DNA of 64,000 nt from Ideonella_A sakaiensis_A (GTDB lineage Bacteria; Pseudomonadota; Gammaproteobacteria; Burkholderiales; Burkholderiaceae_C). The DNA is taken from NCBI RefSeq assembly GCF_048320135.1, contig NZ_CP182947.1:1240001-1304000 (forward strand), read 5' to 3'. Numbering within the stretch: the stretch's first letter is position 1; the number at the start of each line of letters is the position of its first letter. This document shows positions 53,657-62,099 of the stretch, piece after piece. The notes below the pieces were generated by a model. The model did not search any database and was not told the DNA's origin. It saw nothing but the letters and a program-made list of their open reading frames with translations. The position numbers and the translations under genes were made by a program.

Positions 53657-54415
53657 TCAGTGGACCAGTTCGCGCGCCAGGCCGCGCAGCATTGCCGCGC
53701 CGTCGTCATCGCGGCGGGCCTGGAAGACGCTGCCGTGCATCACCGCGAGCGTGCGCGGCTGCAGGCCGGCGAGACGCTCCAGGATGGTCGCGGTGCCCGG
53801 GCCGAGGCTGTACGGATCGGGCTCGCCTGCGGCGACCCCCGCGCGGCGGAAGGCCTCGCTCGGCGCCAGCAGGTCGTCCGACGTCAGCGGCGGCAATTCG
53901 TGGCCGCCCTGCGTGAACAGGTCGCCGCACAGCAGCGTCCGGCTGCCTGGCTCCCACATCAGCCCGGTTTCCCAGTTGTGCGGCAAATGCGGCGTGTCGA
54001 GCCACATCAGTTGACGTTTGCCGATGCGCAGCATCTCGCCATCGGCCAATGCACGCGGCGGGCGCAGCGCGAAGTCGCCGACCGAGACCATCGCCGCCGT
54101 CGTACTGCAGACCGGCACGCTGTGCGGCGCGACCTGCAGAAAATCGTTCAGCGCGCCGCATTCGTCGGACTCGAAATGCGACAACGCCAGATAACGCAGC
54201 CGCTCGAGCGGCATCACCGCGGCAATCGCCTCGCGCACCAGCGGGAAAATCGAACGCATGCCGGTGTGGAACAGCAGCGGCTCGTCGTCGAGCACGAGGT
54301 ATTGATTGAAGCTGAAGCCGCCGGGAAAAACCGACGGCGGCATCGGCGTGGAGATGCGGTGGATGCCATCGGCGATTTCGTCGATGCGGGTTCCGCTGTG
54401 GGTATCGATCAGCAT
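53657..54415 (-). CDS. Stand-alone flavodiiron-type metallo-beta-lactamase-fold protein
   Basis: A 252-residue protein with AAGGAGT before the ATG at 54415. The metal-binding motif is not HxHxDH but HFESD (H80, E82, D84), with H146, D165 (LLCGDLF) and H227 (AVMHGS). This is the ligand set and spacing of the diiron centre of flavodiiron oxygen or nitric oxide reductases. The FMN-binding flavodoxin domain is absent, so electrons must come from a partner. Such ODP-type proteins act in oxygen or NO sensing and reduction. The ligand assignment comes from direct reading; the activity is an inference from the family. Confidence 0.75.
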   Translation of the reverse strand: MLIDTHSGTRIDEIADGIHRISTPMPPSVFPGGFSFNQYLVLDDEPLLFHTGMRSIFPLVREAIAAVMPLERLRYLALSHFESDECGALNDFLQVAPHSVPVCSTTAAMVSVGDFALRPPRALADGEMLRIGKRQLMWLDTPHLPHNWETGLMWEPGSRTLLCGDLFTQGGHELPPLTSDDLLAPSEAFRRAGVAAGEPDPYSLGPGTATILERLAGLQPRTLAVMHGSVFQARRDDDGAAMLRGLARELVH

Positions 54416-54628
54416 GAAAAAACTCCTTGCGTTGAACTGCATGAAGGGGCGAGAACCGCAGTGTCAATCGGCCAGCTATTTAATTGATCAACTGTTCGAT
54501 CAATGTAATGGCAGCGCGAATCGTTTGTCAAGGGGGCAAGTCGACCGGCCTGCCTTCACCCGATTCGCTACGATCGGCCCGCCGCGCTCCGCGCGTTCGC
54601 CCGTCAGGGCTTCCGATCCGACCACCCA

Positions 54629-55078
54629 ATGCTCAAATCCGTCCTGCTTTTTCTCCACCTCGCCGGTGTCATCGTCTGGGTCGGCGGCATGTTCTTCGCC
54701 TATTTCTGCCTGCGGCCGGCCGCGGTACGCACGCTCGAGCCGCCGCAGCGGCTGCCGCTGTGGGTGGCGAGCTTCGAGACCTTCCTGCGCTACACAGCCA
54801 TTGCGGTTGTCGTCATCGTCGCCAGCGGTTTCGCGATGTTCCTGCCGGTTGGTTTTGCACTCGCGCCTCCCGGCTGGCATGTGATGCTGCTGGCCGGCCT
54901 CGCGATGGCGGCGATCTTCGGCCACGTCAATTTCGCGCTTTATCCACGGCTGCGCCGGCACAGCGAGGCCGCGCGATGGCCGGAGGCGGCGGCGGCATTG
55001 AACGCGATCCGCCAGTTCGTCGCTGTCAATCTGGTGCTTGCGGTGGTTGCTGTCGGCGCCGCGGCGCTGGCGCGCTGA
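54629..55078 (+). CDS. Small CopD-like integral membrane protein
   Basis: 149 residues with four hydrophobic segments. It begins MLKSVLLFLHLAGVIVWVGG, which carries the His and Gly pattern typical of CopD-domain proteins, followed by FFAYFCLRPAAV. A second histidine occurs in GWHVMLLAGL and a third in FGHVNFALYP, and these may bind a metal or heme. Relatives sit in copper-handling or unknown operons. It reads towards folA, which starts 37 bp after its stop, so the two may be co-transcribed. No specific function is claimed. Confidence 0.75.
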   Translation: MLKSVLLFLHLAGVIVWVGGMFFAYFCLRPAAVRTLEPPQRLPLWVASFETFLRYTAIAVVVIVASGFAMFLPVGFALAPPGWHVMLLAGLAMAAIFGHVNFALYPRLRRHSEAARWPEAAAALNAIRQFVAVNLVLAVVAVGAAALAR

Positions 55079-55115
55079 GCATTGCGACCGGCCGGGCCGC
55101 TGCGACAATCGTCGG

Positions 55116-55679
55116 ATGAGCAAGCCCCTGCCTCGTTTGTCGCTGATCGCCGCGCTCGACCGCAATCGCCTGATCGGCGTCGACGGCGTGCGCATGCCCT
55201 GGCACCTGCCGCAGGACCTGCGGCATTTCCGCCGCACGACAACAGGCCGGCCGGTGATCATGGGCCGGCGCACCTTCGAGTCGATCGGCAAACCGCTGCC
55301 CGGAAGACTGAACATCGTGTTGTCGCGCAGCGGCGCCATCGAGGCGATTGCCGGGAAGTTGCAGCCGGCGGCCAGCCTCTCGGATGCACGCCGGATCGCC
55401 GAGGACTGGATCGCCGCGCAGACGGCAGGATCGCCGCTCGACCCGGAAGTGATGGTGATCGGCGGCGCCGATGTCTATGCCCAGGCCATCGACGGTGCAG
55501 ACCGGCTCTACCTGACAGAGATCGATGCCGCCTTCGACGGCAATGTCCACTTTCCGGCGTTCCGCGAGATGCAGCCGGGCTGGATCGAGAGTTCCCGGGA
55601 AACCCATCGCGCCGAGCCGCCGAACGATTTTGCCTATTCGTTTGTGACCTACGACCGACTTGCGGAGCCATCCACATGA
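55116..55679 (+). CDS. folA: Dihydrofolate reductase
   Basis: A 187-residue enzyme reducing dihydrofolate with NADPH. The start MSKPLPRLSLIAALDRNRLI is followed by PWHLPQDLRHFRRTTTGRPV (the region with the active-site acid, here D after LPQ), IMGRRTFESIGKPLPGR, NIVLSR and MVIGGADVYAQAI. It is longer than E. coli FolA (159) mainly because of an insertion around residues 80-110 (EAIAGKLQPAASLSDARRIA and following). The stop overlaps the GST start by ATGA. Confidence 0.93.
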   Translation: MSKPLPRLSLIAALDRNRLIGVDGVRMPWHLPQDLRHFRRTTTGRPVIMGRRTFESIGKPLPGRLNIVLSRSGAIEAIAGKLQPAASLSDARRIAEDWIAAQTAGSPLDPEVMVIGGADVYAQAIDGADRLYLTEIDAAFDGNVHFPAFREMQPGWIESSRETHRAEPPNDFAYSFVTYDRLAEPST

Positions 55680-56299
55680 AGCTGTTCGTCTCACCACGCG
55701 CGCCAAACCCGCGCCGCGTCACGATGTTCATCGCCGAAAAGGGCATCACCGGGATCGATGTCGAACTGGTCGAGATCGGCAAGGACCAGCACCGCAGCGC
55801 CGAATACCGCGCGCGCAGCCCGCTGGCCAAGGTGCCGGTGCTCGAGCTCGACGACGGTCGGGTGCTCGGCGAAACGCGGGCGATCTGCGGCTACCTCGAA
55901 GGCCTGCATCCGGAGCCGAATTTGCTGGGCCGCGACTTCGACGAGCGCGCATTCATCGAGATGAGCGACCGCCGGATCGAGCTTTATCTGATGGGCGGCA
56001 TCGCGAACTGGATCCGCCATACCCATCCGGGGCTGGCGCCGCTCGAGCAGCCGCAGTTTGCCGACTTCGGCGAATCGCAGGGACAGAAGATGCGCGATGT
56101 TGCGCGCTGGCTCGACTCCGAGCTGGCGAGCCGCCCGTTCGTGGCCGGCGAGCGTTTCACGATCGCCGACATCACCGCGTTCTGCGCCCTCGAATTTGCG
56201 CGCGGGCTGAAAAAGTACCGGCCGGCCGATGAGGGCCTGGCGCACCTGCAGCGCTGGCGCGACCAGGTCGCCGAACGGGACTGCGCGCGCGTGTTTTAG
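55676..56299 (+). CDS. Glutathione S-transferase family protein
   Basis: A 207-residue protein. The thioredoxin-like N-domain has MKLFVSPRAPNPRRVTMFIA and the cis-proline glutathione site KVPVLELDDGRVLGETRAIC, and the helical C-domain has FVAGERFTIADITAFCALEF with the N-capping box. The usual catalytic Ser/Tyr/Cys near residue 10 is replaced by the PRAPNPRR stretch, with a serine at position 6 as a candidate. It is translationally coupled to folA. Confidence 0.87.
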   Translation: MKLFVSPRAPNPRRVTMFIAEKGITGIDVELVEIGKDQHRSAEYRARSPLAKVPVLELDDGRVLGETRAICGYLEGLHPEPNLLGRDFDERAFIEMSDRRIELYLMGGIANWIRHTHPGLAPLEQPQFADFGESQGQKMRDVARWLDSELASRPFVAGERFTIADITAFCALEFARGLKKYRPADEGLAHLQRWRDQVAERDCARVF

Positions 56300-56312
56300 C
56301 GATCGAGCCTGG

Positions 56313-57644
56313 TCAGGCCGGTTCGCCGGCCGTCGTGCGCGGCGGCGGCGCCGTTGCGCGGGCCGCGCCGGCGTCGGCATCGTCCGCATCGAGTTTCACC
56401 GCATGGCCGTGCAGCTGGCCGAACACGTCGGTGATGGCCTGTTTCTCCGATTCGAGTGCCAGCGACTGGCATGCCCGCCGAAGTGCATCGGCGGCCTGCT
56501 GATGGGCGGGCATCTTCAACGACAACACAGCCTGTTCGGCGATCGATGCCAGCAGTTTCTGCATCCGGATGATCACCTCGAAGATCGCCGCGCCGTCGCG
56601 GGAAATCGGGTCGAAACCCTGCCGGACCAGATCGGTCTCGTCGATCTCGACCAGGCTCAATCGGTCGAATTCGCCGCTGTCGGTCGAATTCGGGTTCGGC
56701 CGCGTGCTGATCAGGATGCGCGCCATCGCATTCATCACCGAAATCGCAGTGCCGGGATCGTTGACCGCCGGCGACAACGCGCGCTGCGCGACCTCGCTCA
56801 GCACGATCATCCCGAACCGCGGGTCCTGGTCGAAACTGCGCATCTTGCCGAGCAGCACCGCATTGCGCGCACGTTCGAGATCGATGTCCTCGTGGCTGCT
56901 CTCGATGTACAGCAGCACGGTGCCGGGGTCGACCAGCGTGCCCGGCCTGGCCATGATATGGATGCGACCGTCGATCTCGACCGCCATCGCCTGCAGTCCT
57001 TCAATGTTGATGTGACGGACGTAGGCCACCTCCTCGCAGCGCACCGGTACGCCGACCGGCTCGGTCGGCGCGCTCAGCAGCGCACCCATCGTCGGCCGGT
57101 CGCGGTAGTTCTGCATCGCATTGGTCGTCGCGACCTCGATCTTGTCGATCGTATTGCCCATCCGGCCGAGCGACGACATCGTCCTGACCCAGCGGATCAG
57201 CGTATAGATCAGGTAGATCAACACCGCCAATGTGCTGATGAACAGGATGAAGCGGCCGGTCGGTCCGTAATAGCTGACGCCGAGCGCCGACTTGGCGATG
57301 ATCGAATAGATGAAGGCCGAGATGAAACTGGCGATCGCGTTGTGTGCATGCTCGTCGCCGATCACCAGTGCGGTGGCGCGAGGCGTCGCCGCTGCCGATG
57401 CCGACGCAAAGGCCGACACCATGATCGACAGCGAAAACGTCGTCACCGCCAGCATGCTCGATGCAATCACCGTCAGCAGGCCGTCGAGCGTATCGCGTTC
57501 GATTTCAGGGAAATTCTTCGGCAGGTCGAGCTGATTGCCGGCCGCAGCGAACAGCGCGAAGCCGATCGCGAACAGGCTGCCGATCGCCGGCTTGACCCAG
57601 AGCTGGTTCTCGTTGTCCTTGACCCAGAGAAAAAATCGGTACAT
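56313..57644 (-). CDS. DUF2254 family membrane protein
   Basis: 443 residues from the ATG at 57644. The N-terminal third has four hydrophobic segments (for example KPAIGSLFAIGFALFAAAGN and STLAVLIYLIYTLIRWV) and the conserved SSMLAVTTFSLSIMVSAFAS and SALGVSYYGPTG region. The rest is a cytoplasmic domain with SPAVNDPGTAISVMNAMARI, the most conserved part of the family. The function is unknown; relatives are found in many proteobacteria. It diverges from the CPA2 antiporter gene with 206 bp between. The longer frame upstream is not membrane-like. Confidence 0.82.
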   Translation of the reverse strand: MYRFFLWVKDNENQLWVKPAIGSLFAIGFALFAAAGNQLDLPKNFPEIERDTLDGLLTVIASSMLAVTTFSLSIMVSAFASASAAATPRATALVIGDEHAHNAIASFISAFIYSIIAKSALGVSYYGPTGRFILFISTLAVLIYLIYTLIRWVRTMSSLGRMGNTIDKIEVATTNAMQNYRDRPTMGALLSAPTEPVGVPVRCEEVAYVRHINIEGLQAMAVEIDGRIHIMARPGTLVDPGTVLLYIESSHEDIDLERARNAVLLGKMRSFDQDPRFGMIVLSEVAQRALSPAVNDPGTAISVMNAMARILISTRPNPNSTDSGEFDRLSLVEIDETDLVRQGFDPISRDGAAIFEVIIRMQKLLASIAEQAVLSLKMPAHQQAADALRRACQSLALESEKQAITDVFGQLHGHAVKLDADDADAGAARATAPPPRTTAGEPA

Positions 57645-57850
57645 CGGGAAGAGGCCTTCCGATCGGCGGCGAATCGCGGTCTGCAAGGTTAACCGGAACT
57701 CGACCCCGTTCCCGCCAGGGACAGCCGACGAATGTCGCCGGCGCGATGGCCGACAATCCGGGGCCGCCGCCGGCTGACACCTGTCCGGACCGGCCTCGCC
57801 GCGTTCGCCTCCCAGCTGCACATCGCCGCGCCGAATTTCCCCCGAACTCG

Positions 57851-59155
57851 ATGACGACGAATCCGATCCCCGCCCTTCCCGAATTTTTCCCGCAAGCGCT
57901 GCCCGAGCTGAACCTGCTGATCGCCTTCGGCGTGCTGCTCGCTTTCGGCACGCTCGGCGGCATCCTCGCCGCGCGATTGCGCTGGGTGCCGACAATCACC
58001 GGCTTCATGCTGCTCGGGCTGCTGATCGGCCCGAGCGGCATCGGCCTGCTGTCGCGCACCGACCTCGCCAGCGCCCGCGTGCTGGTCGACATCGCGCTCG
58101 GGCTGATCCTGTTTCGTCTCGGCGCGTCGCTGCATCCGTGGACGATGGCGCGCAACCGCGGCCTGATGCTGACCAGCCTGGCCGAAAGCGGGCTGACCTT
58201 TGGCGCGATCCTGGCGCTGATGTGGTGGGCCGGCACCGATCCGATGATCGCGGCGATCGCCGCGGCGATTGCGGTGTCGTCGTCACCGGCGGTGCTGATC
58301 CATGTTGCCGACGAGCTGCGCGCCCGCGGTCCGGCGACCGAGGCGGCGAAATCGCTGGTCGCAATGAACAACATCTTCGCCTTCGTGTTGTTCTCGTTTT
58401 CGCTGCCGCTGGCGCTGCGCAGCGTCAATGTGGAGCTGACGACTGCGTTGCTGGTGCCGACCTACCAGCTGTTCGGCGCGGTCGTCGTCGCGCTGGTGGT
58501 GGCCTGGGTGGTCACCCGGATCGCACTGCAGACGCGGGTCAGCGAGCAGCATTTCCGCTTTGCGCTGGTCGTCGGTGCGGTGATGCTCGGCCTCGGGCTG
58601 GCGGTTGCGCTGAAGGTCTCGACGCTGTTCACCGCGCTGTCGCTCGGTGTCGCCTGCCGATGGCTGCAGGGCCGCTCGCGGCTGACGGCGGTCGAATTCG
58701 GCGGCGGCGGCGATGTTTTCTTCATCATCCTGTTCGCCTTTGCCGGCGCGACGATGCACCTCGATGACCTGTGGCAGTACGGCGGCGTCGCGGTTGCCTT
58801 CGTCGTCGTTCGCAGCCTCGTCAAGTGCCTGTCGATCTACGGCTGCGGGCGGGCCTTCGGCTATTCGCAGAAGCAGTCGCTCGGCGTCGGCCTGATGCTG
58901 GTGCCGATGGCCGGGCTGGCAATCGGGCTGGTGCACACGACCGGCAGCATGTTGCCGGAAGTCGGCGCGCAGATCACCGCGATCGTTTTTGCCGCGGTCG
59001 CGATCCTCGAAACCATCGGCCCGCCACTGGTCGCATTTGCATTGCGGCTGACCGGCGAGGCCCACGATCCCGCCCGGCAGAATGTGCCGGCACGGCCGCC
59101 CGTGGCGGCGACTGAGCAGCCTGCGCCGGCACTGGCTGCGGTCGACGAGAAGTGA
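57851..59155 (+). CDS. CPA2-type cation/proton antiporter (KefB/YbaL-like membrane part)
   Basis: A 434-residue protein with about 12 hydrophobic segments. It has LLGLLIGPSGIGLL in the second segment, the ALGLILFRLGASLH region and the MVPMAGLAIG-like LVPMAGLAIGLVHTTGS. The unwound helix carries AVSSSPAVLIHVADELRARG, where NhaA-like transporters have ND. It lacks the C-terminal RCK/TrkA-N domain found in Kef proteins; instead the next gene, convergent and 12 bp away, encodes a separate RCK channel. It would exchange potassium or sodium for protons in the inner membrane. Confidence 0.83.
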   Translation: MTTNPIPALPEFFPQALPELNLLIAFGVLLAFGTLGGILAARLRWVPTITGFMLLGLLIGPSGIGLLSRTDLASARVLVDIALGLILFRLGASLHPWTMARNRGLMLTSLAESGLTFGAILALMWWAGTDPMIAAIAAAIAVSSSPAVLIHVADELRARGPATEAAKSLVAMNNIFAFVLFSFSLPLALRSVNVELTTALLVPTYQLFGAVVVALVVAWVVTRIALQTRVSEQHFRFALVVGAVMLGLGLAVALKVSTLFTALSLGVACRWLQGRSRLTAVEFGGGGDVFFIILFAFAGATMHLDDLWQYGGVAVAFVVVRSLVKCLSIYGCGRAFGYSQKQSLGVGLMLVPMAGLAIGLVHTTGSMLPEVGAQITAIVFAAVAILETIGPPLVAFALRLTGEAHDPARQNVPARPPVAATEQPAPALAAVDEK

Positions 59156-59167
59156 TGCGCTGGCGGC

Positions 59168-60901
59168 TCAGCGCTTGTCGGTGCCCGGCTGCCCGGCAAG
59201 CTGTGGCGCCGGCGGGCTGACGGTGTCGTAGCGGCTGATCAGCGTGCTGCGCCATTCGGGCAGGTGGCGGGCGATCAGCCCGAAGCGCATGATGTCGCGC
59301 GCCTGGCTGCGGCCGCAGAACAGGATGCGGTCACCGGCGATCAGTTCATCGTCGAGCGCCGGCAGCAGATCGCGCTGGTTGTCGCGCTGCAGCAGCAGCG
59401 GGATCGCATGGACCAGGCTGCCGCTGCCATCGTTGCGCGTCATCAGCCGGCGCGGCGTGAAGATCTCGCCCTGCGCAAGCAGGATGCAGATCGTCGGCGC
59501 CGTCGCCGGCACCAGCTCGACCGACCAGGATTCGACGATCTCGTCGCCGATCACCTCGCGCATCCGCGCCAGCAGCGCTGCCGCCCAGTCTTCGTCCTCG
59601 TTGCGCGCCTGGCGCAAAAAGGTCGCCAGCTGCGGCGCCCGGATCACGCGCAAAACCTCTGCAGCAATGATGTAGCCGCTGAGCATCACCAGGTCGGTCG
59701 GTGCGGCATGGAAGACACCGGTGTTGCGCCGCTGCGTCTGCCGCGCGGTGATGAACAGCCGCTTGTTCTGCGAGCGGGCGGCCAGCACGATCGTCAGGTT
59801 GTCGATGTCGACCGCGGTACCGGCGACCAGCGCGGTCGCTTCGGACAGATTGGCGCGCTCCAACACTGCCGGATCGGTCGGGTCGCCTTCGATGAATTCT
59901 TCGTCGGCGATTGCCGAATCGTTTTCCGGCGCAATCACCGTCGTCTCGATATCGAGCCGCTCGAGCTGGCGGCGCAGCGTCCGCGTGAACAGCCCGCTGC
60001 CGCACAGGATCCAGCGGCCACGCGGCAGTTGCGGGACCTCCTGCATCGCGGTGCCGCCCTGCGTCGTCAGCGCCTCGTAGATCACATGCAGGCTCGGCGT
60101 GCGCATCGACAACGCAACGCGCTCGGCAAACACGTCGAACGGGTTGATGATCTGCTGCGCGCCGGCAGCCGCCATCCGGCCATGGGCGGCGTGGTCGCGG
60201 GCCGCGCACAACACCGGCATGTCCGGATGCAGCAGCCGGGCGGTCAACGCGATCTTGATGTTGATGAAGTCGGAGCCGGTCAGCGCCAGCACCGCGACGC
60301 AGTTCGGATGCGTCAGGCCGACCGCGATCAGCGACTTCGGGTCGCTGGCATCGGCGCACAGCGCCGGCACGCTGGCTGGCAGCGGGTCGATCTCGACCGA
60401 GTCGACACGGTCCTGGTCGGCGTCGATCACGACGAAGCGACTGCCGTCCTCGGCCAGTTCACGGGCGACGCGGGTGCCGGCATCGTCGTAGCCGCAGATC
60501 AGATAGAACGGCATGTCGAGACGGCGCACGGCGCGCTCGATGCGGCTCTGGTGGACGATGCGGCGAAACAGCGGATCCTGCAACACGCCGAACAATGCGC
60601 CGATCGCATACAGCCAGGCCAGCACGGTGGCGTAGATCGATGCGGTGGCCCACATCCGCTGGATGTCGGAAAACGGGTACGGGATCTCGCCGAGCCCGAT
60701 CGTCGTACCGAGAAAGCTGACGAAATAGAAGGCGTGCAGAAAACTCATCCGCCACGGCTGTCCGTCGGGATCGACGCCAGGCAGCAGCGTGAAGCCGACC
60801 ACCGCAACCGCGTACGCGCCGATCAGTACCGACAGCGGCAGTCGCAGCCGCCGCAGCAGCAAGACGATGCCGAAACGCGCGCCGGGTGTGGCCGAACTCA
60901 A
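59168..60901 (-). CDS. RCK-domain potassium channel-like protein
   Basis: 577 residues. Two N-terminal membrane segments flank a pore helix and filter: GTTIGLGEIPYPF (T66-E72), where classical potassium channels read TVGYGD. Two RCK/TrkA-N domains follow, the first with CGYDDAGTRVARELAEDGSR and the second with RWILCGSGLFTRTLRRQLER, and each ends in a TrkA-C-like region. The start is a TTG at 60901 with GGAGGG 7 nt upstream and no better ATG. The filter variant is shared by a proteobacterial subgroup, so ion selectivity may be altered. It is transcribed with the small membrane protein upstream. Confidence 0.83.
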   Translation of the reverse strand: MSSATPGARFGIVLLLRRLRLPLSVLIGAYAVAVVGFTLLPGVDPDGQPWRMSFLHAFYFVSFLGTTIGLGEIPYPFSDIQRMWATASIYATVLAWLYAIGALFGVLQDPLFRRIVHQSRIERAVRRLDMPFYLICGYDDAGTRVARELAEDGSRFVVIDADQDRVDSVEIDPLPASVPALCADASDPKSLIAVGLTHPNCVAVLALTGSDFINIKIALTARLLHPDMPVLCAARDHAAHGRMAAAGAQQIINPFDVFAERVALSMRTPSLHVIYEALTTQGGTAMQEVPQLPRGRWILCGSGLFTRTLRRQLERLDIETTVIAPENDSAIADEEFIEGDPTDPAVLERANLSEATALVAGTAVDIDNLTIVLAARSQNKRLFITARQTQRRNTGVFHAAPTDLVMLSGYIIAAEVLRVIRAPQLATFLRQARNEDEDWAAALLARMREVIGDEIVESWSVELVPATAPTICILLAQGEIFTPRRLMTRNDGSGSLVHAIPLLLQRDNQRDLLPALDDELIAGDRILFCGRSQARDIMRFGLIARHLPEWRSTLISRYDTVSPPAPQLAGQPGTDKR

Positions 60902-60980
60902 CGGACAGCCCTCCGGTCACGGCGTGACCGCCTTCGCGATGCCGGCGCAACACCCGCTGCCGGCAGCCGCTGCGCGGCGC

Positions 60981-61361
60981 TCATCGCCGCAGGCTGGCCA
61001 TCTCGACAACCAGCAGCACCACCGACACGACGTTGGCGACCGTCGCACCGACCGCCAGCGACACGACGGTGGCGCTCTGTGGCGCGCTCAGATCGGCATT
61101 CGCCGAGGCATAAAGCCCCCAGCAGACGGCGGCGGCAATCAGTTGCAGATCGGCGACCAGGCTGGTGGCGAGCATCGTCGAACCGAGCGGCGAGCGATCG
61201 CCGAATTTCATCACTGTCGCGAACAGCGAGACGATCAACGCAGCAAACAGCTCATAGACATTGTGTTGATCGATGTCCGCCAGATCGCCGACGATGAAGC
61301 CGACGTTCAGGGTCAACGCCAGCACGATGATGAAGGCAAACAGGACGCGTTCAGTGCTCAT
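60981..61361 (-). CDS. Small four-segment membrane protein (possibly DUF6394)
   Basis: 126 residues, four predicted membrane helices: MSTERVLFAFIIVLALTLNV, NVYELFAALIVSLFATVMKF, TSLVADLQLIAAAVCWGLYA and VVSLAVGATVANVVSVVLLV. I believe proteins of this size and pattern lie next to RCK channels in Pseudomonas-type genomes under DUF6394, but that match is from memory. It ends 79 bp before the channel start on the same strand and could be an accessory subunit. Confidence 0.7.
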   Translation of the reverse strand: MSTERVLFAFIIVLALTLNVGFIVGDLADIDQHNVYELFAALIVSLFATVMKFGDRSPLGSTMLATSLVADLQLIAAAVCWGLYASANADLSAPQSATVVSLAVGATVANVVSVVLLVVEMASLRR

Positions 61362-61485
61362 GCCGGCTCGGGTCGGTTCGGATGCGACAGTCTAGTGCAG
61401 TGCCCGGAGGCTCGGGTCCGGGTCAGTCCCGCCAGATACCTGCAGCGGCACGCGTCAACTCTCGCACCTCTACGCGGCAGGCGAT

Positions 61486-61525
61486 TGCAACGCAAATTGC
61501 AGGCTTGCATCTGTACAAATATAAT
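61486..61525 (+). promoter_or_regulatory. Promoter with overlapping palindrome upstream of marR
   Basis: TTGCAG (61497-61502), 17 bp, then TATAAT (61520-61525) is a near-consensus sigma-70 promoter. TGCAA-N6-TTGCA (61486-61501) overlaps the -35 box and is a candidate operator for MarR autorepression. The expected transcription start (about 61532) is only a few bases before the ATG at 61536, so the mRNA may be nearly leaderless. Confidence 0.72.
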
Positions 61526-61535
61526 TGCCGCTCGC

Positions 61536-62099
61536 ATGCCTTCCCAATCATCCGCAGCACGCAGCGTCGAGCCGACGCCCAGCACCGATCCGCATGGCGA
61601 ATCGGCGGCCAGGGTGTTGCGGCAGTTCAGGCTCGTCTTCAACGCGATCAAGACCCACTTCCAGCAGGTCGAGAAACGCGCGGGTGTCGGCGGCGCGCAG
61701 GTCTGGGCCTTGAGTGTGATCCGGCAGACGCCGGGGATCGGCGTCAATGAACTGGCCCGCGCGATGGACGTTCGTCAACCGACCGCGAGCAATCTGGTCA
61801 GGACGCTCGTCGAGCAGGACCTGATCGACGTGCGCAAGGATGGCCGCGACCGCCGCGCGGTCCAGCTGCACCTGCGCCCGGGTGGCATGCGCGTGCTGCG
61901 ACGGGCGCCGCAGCCGTTTTCCGGTGTGCTGCCGCAGGCGCTGGCCAGCCTCGATGCAGCAACGCTGCAGCGTCTCGAGGAGGACCTGTCACAGCTGATC
62001 GGCGCGCTCGGCGCCGATGCATCGGGTGCGAAGATCCCGCTCGGCAAGACCCTCGATTCGGCAGGACGCGACGCGAGTTCGGCTTACCTCGCCGAATAG
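61536..62099 (+). CDS. MarR-family regulator
   Basis: 187 residues. The winged helix-turn-helix occupies about 55-125: QVWALSVIRQTPGIGVNELA, AMDVRQPTASNLVRTLVEQD and the wing RKDGRDRRAVQLHLRPGG. It is followed by a helix and a C-terminal extension. The start gives a tail of about 25 Ser/Pro-rich residues before the domain. No ribosome-binding site precedes the ATG, consistent with a near-leaderless transcript. Its 3' end overlaps the pal-like gene by 16 bp. Targets are unknown. Confidence 0.86.
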   Translation: MPSQSSAARSVEPTPSTDPHGESAARVLRQFRLVFNAIKTHFQQVEKRAGVGGAQVWALSVIRQTPGIGVNELARAMDVRQPTASNLVRTLVEQDLIDVRKDGRDRRAVQLHLRPGGMRVLRRAPQPFSGVLPQALASLDAATLQRLEEDLSQLIGALGADASGAKIPLGKTLDSAGRDASSAYLAE

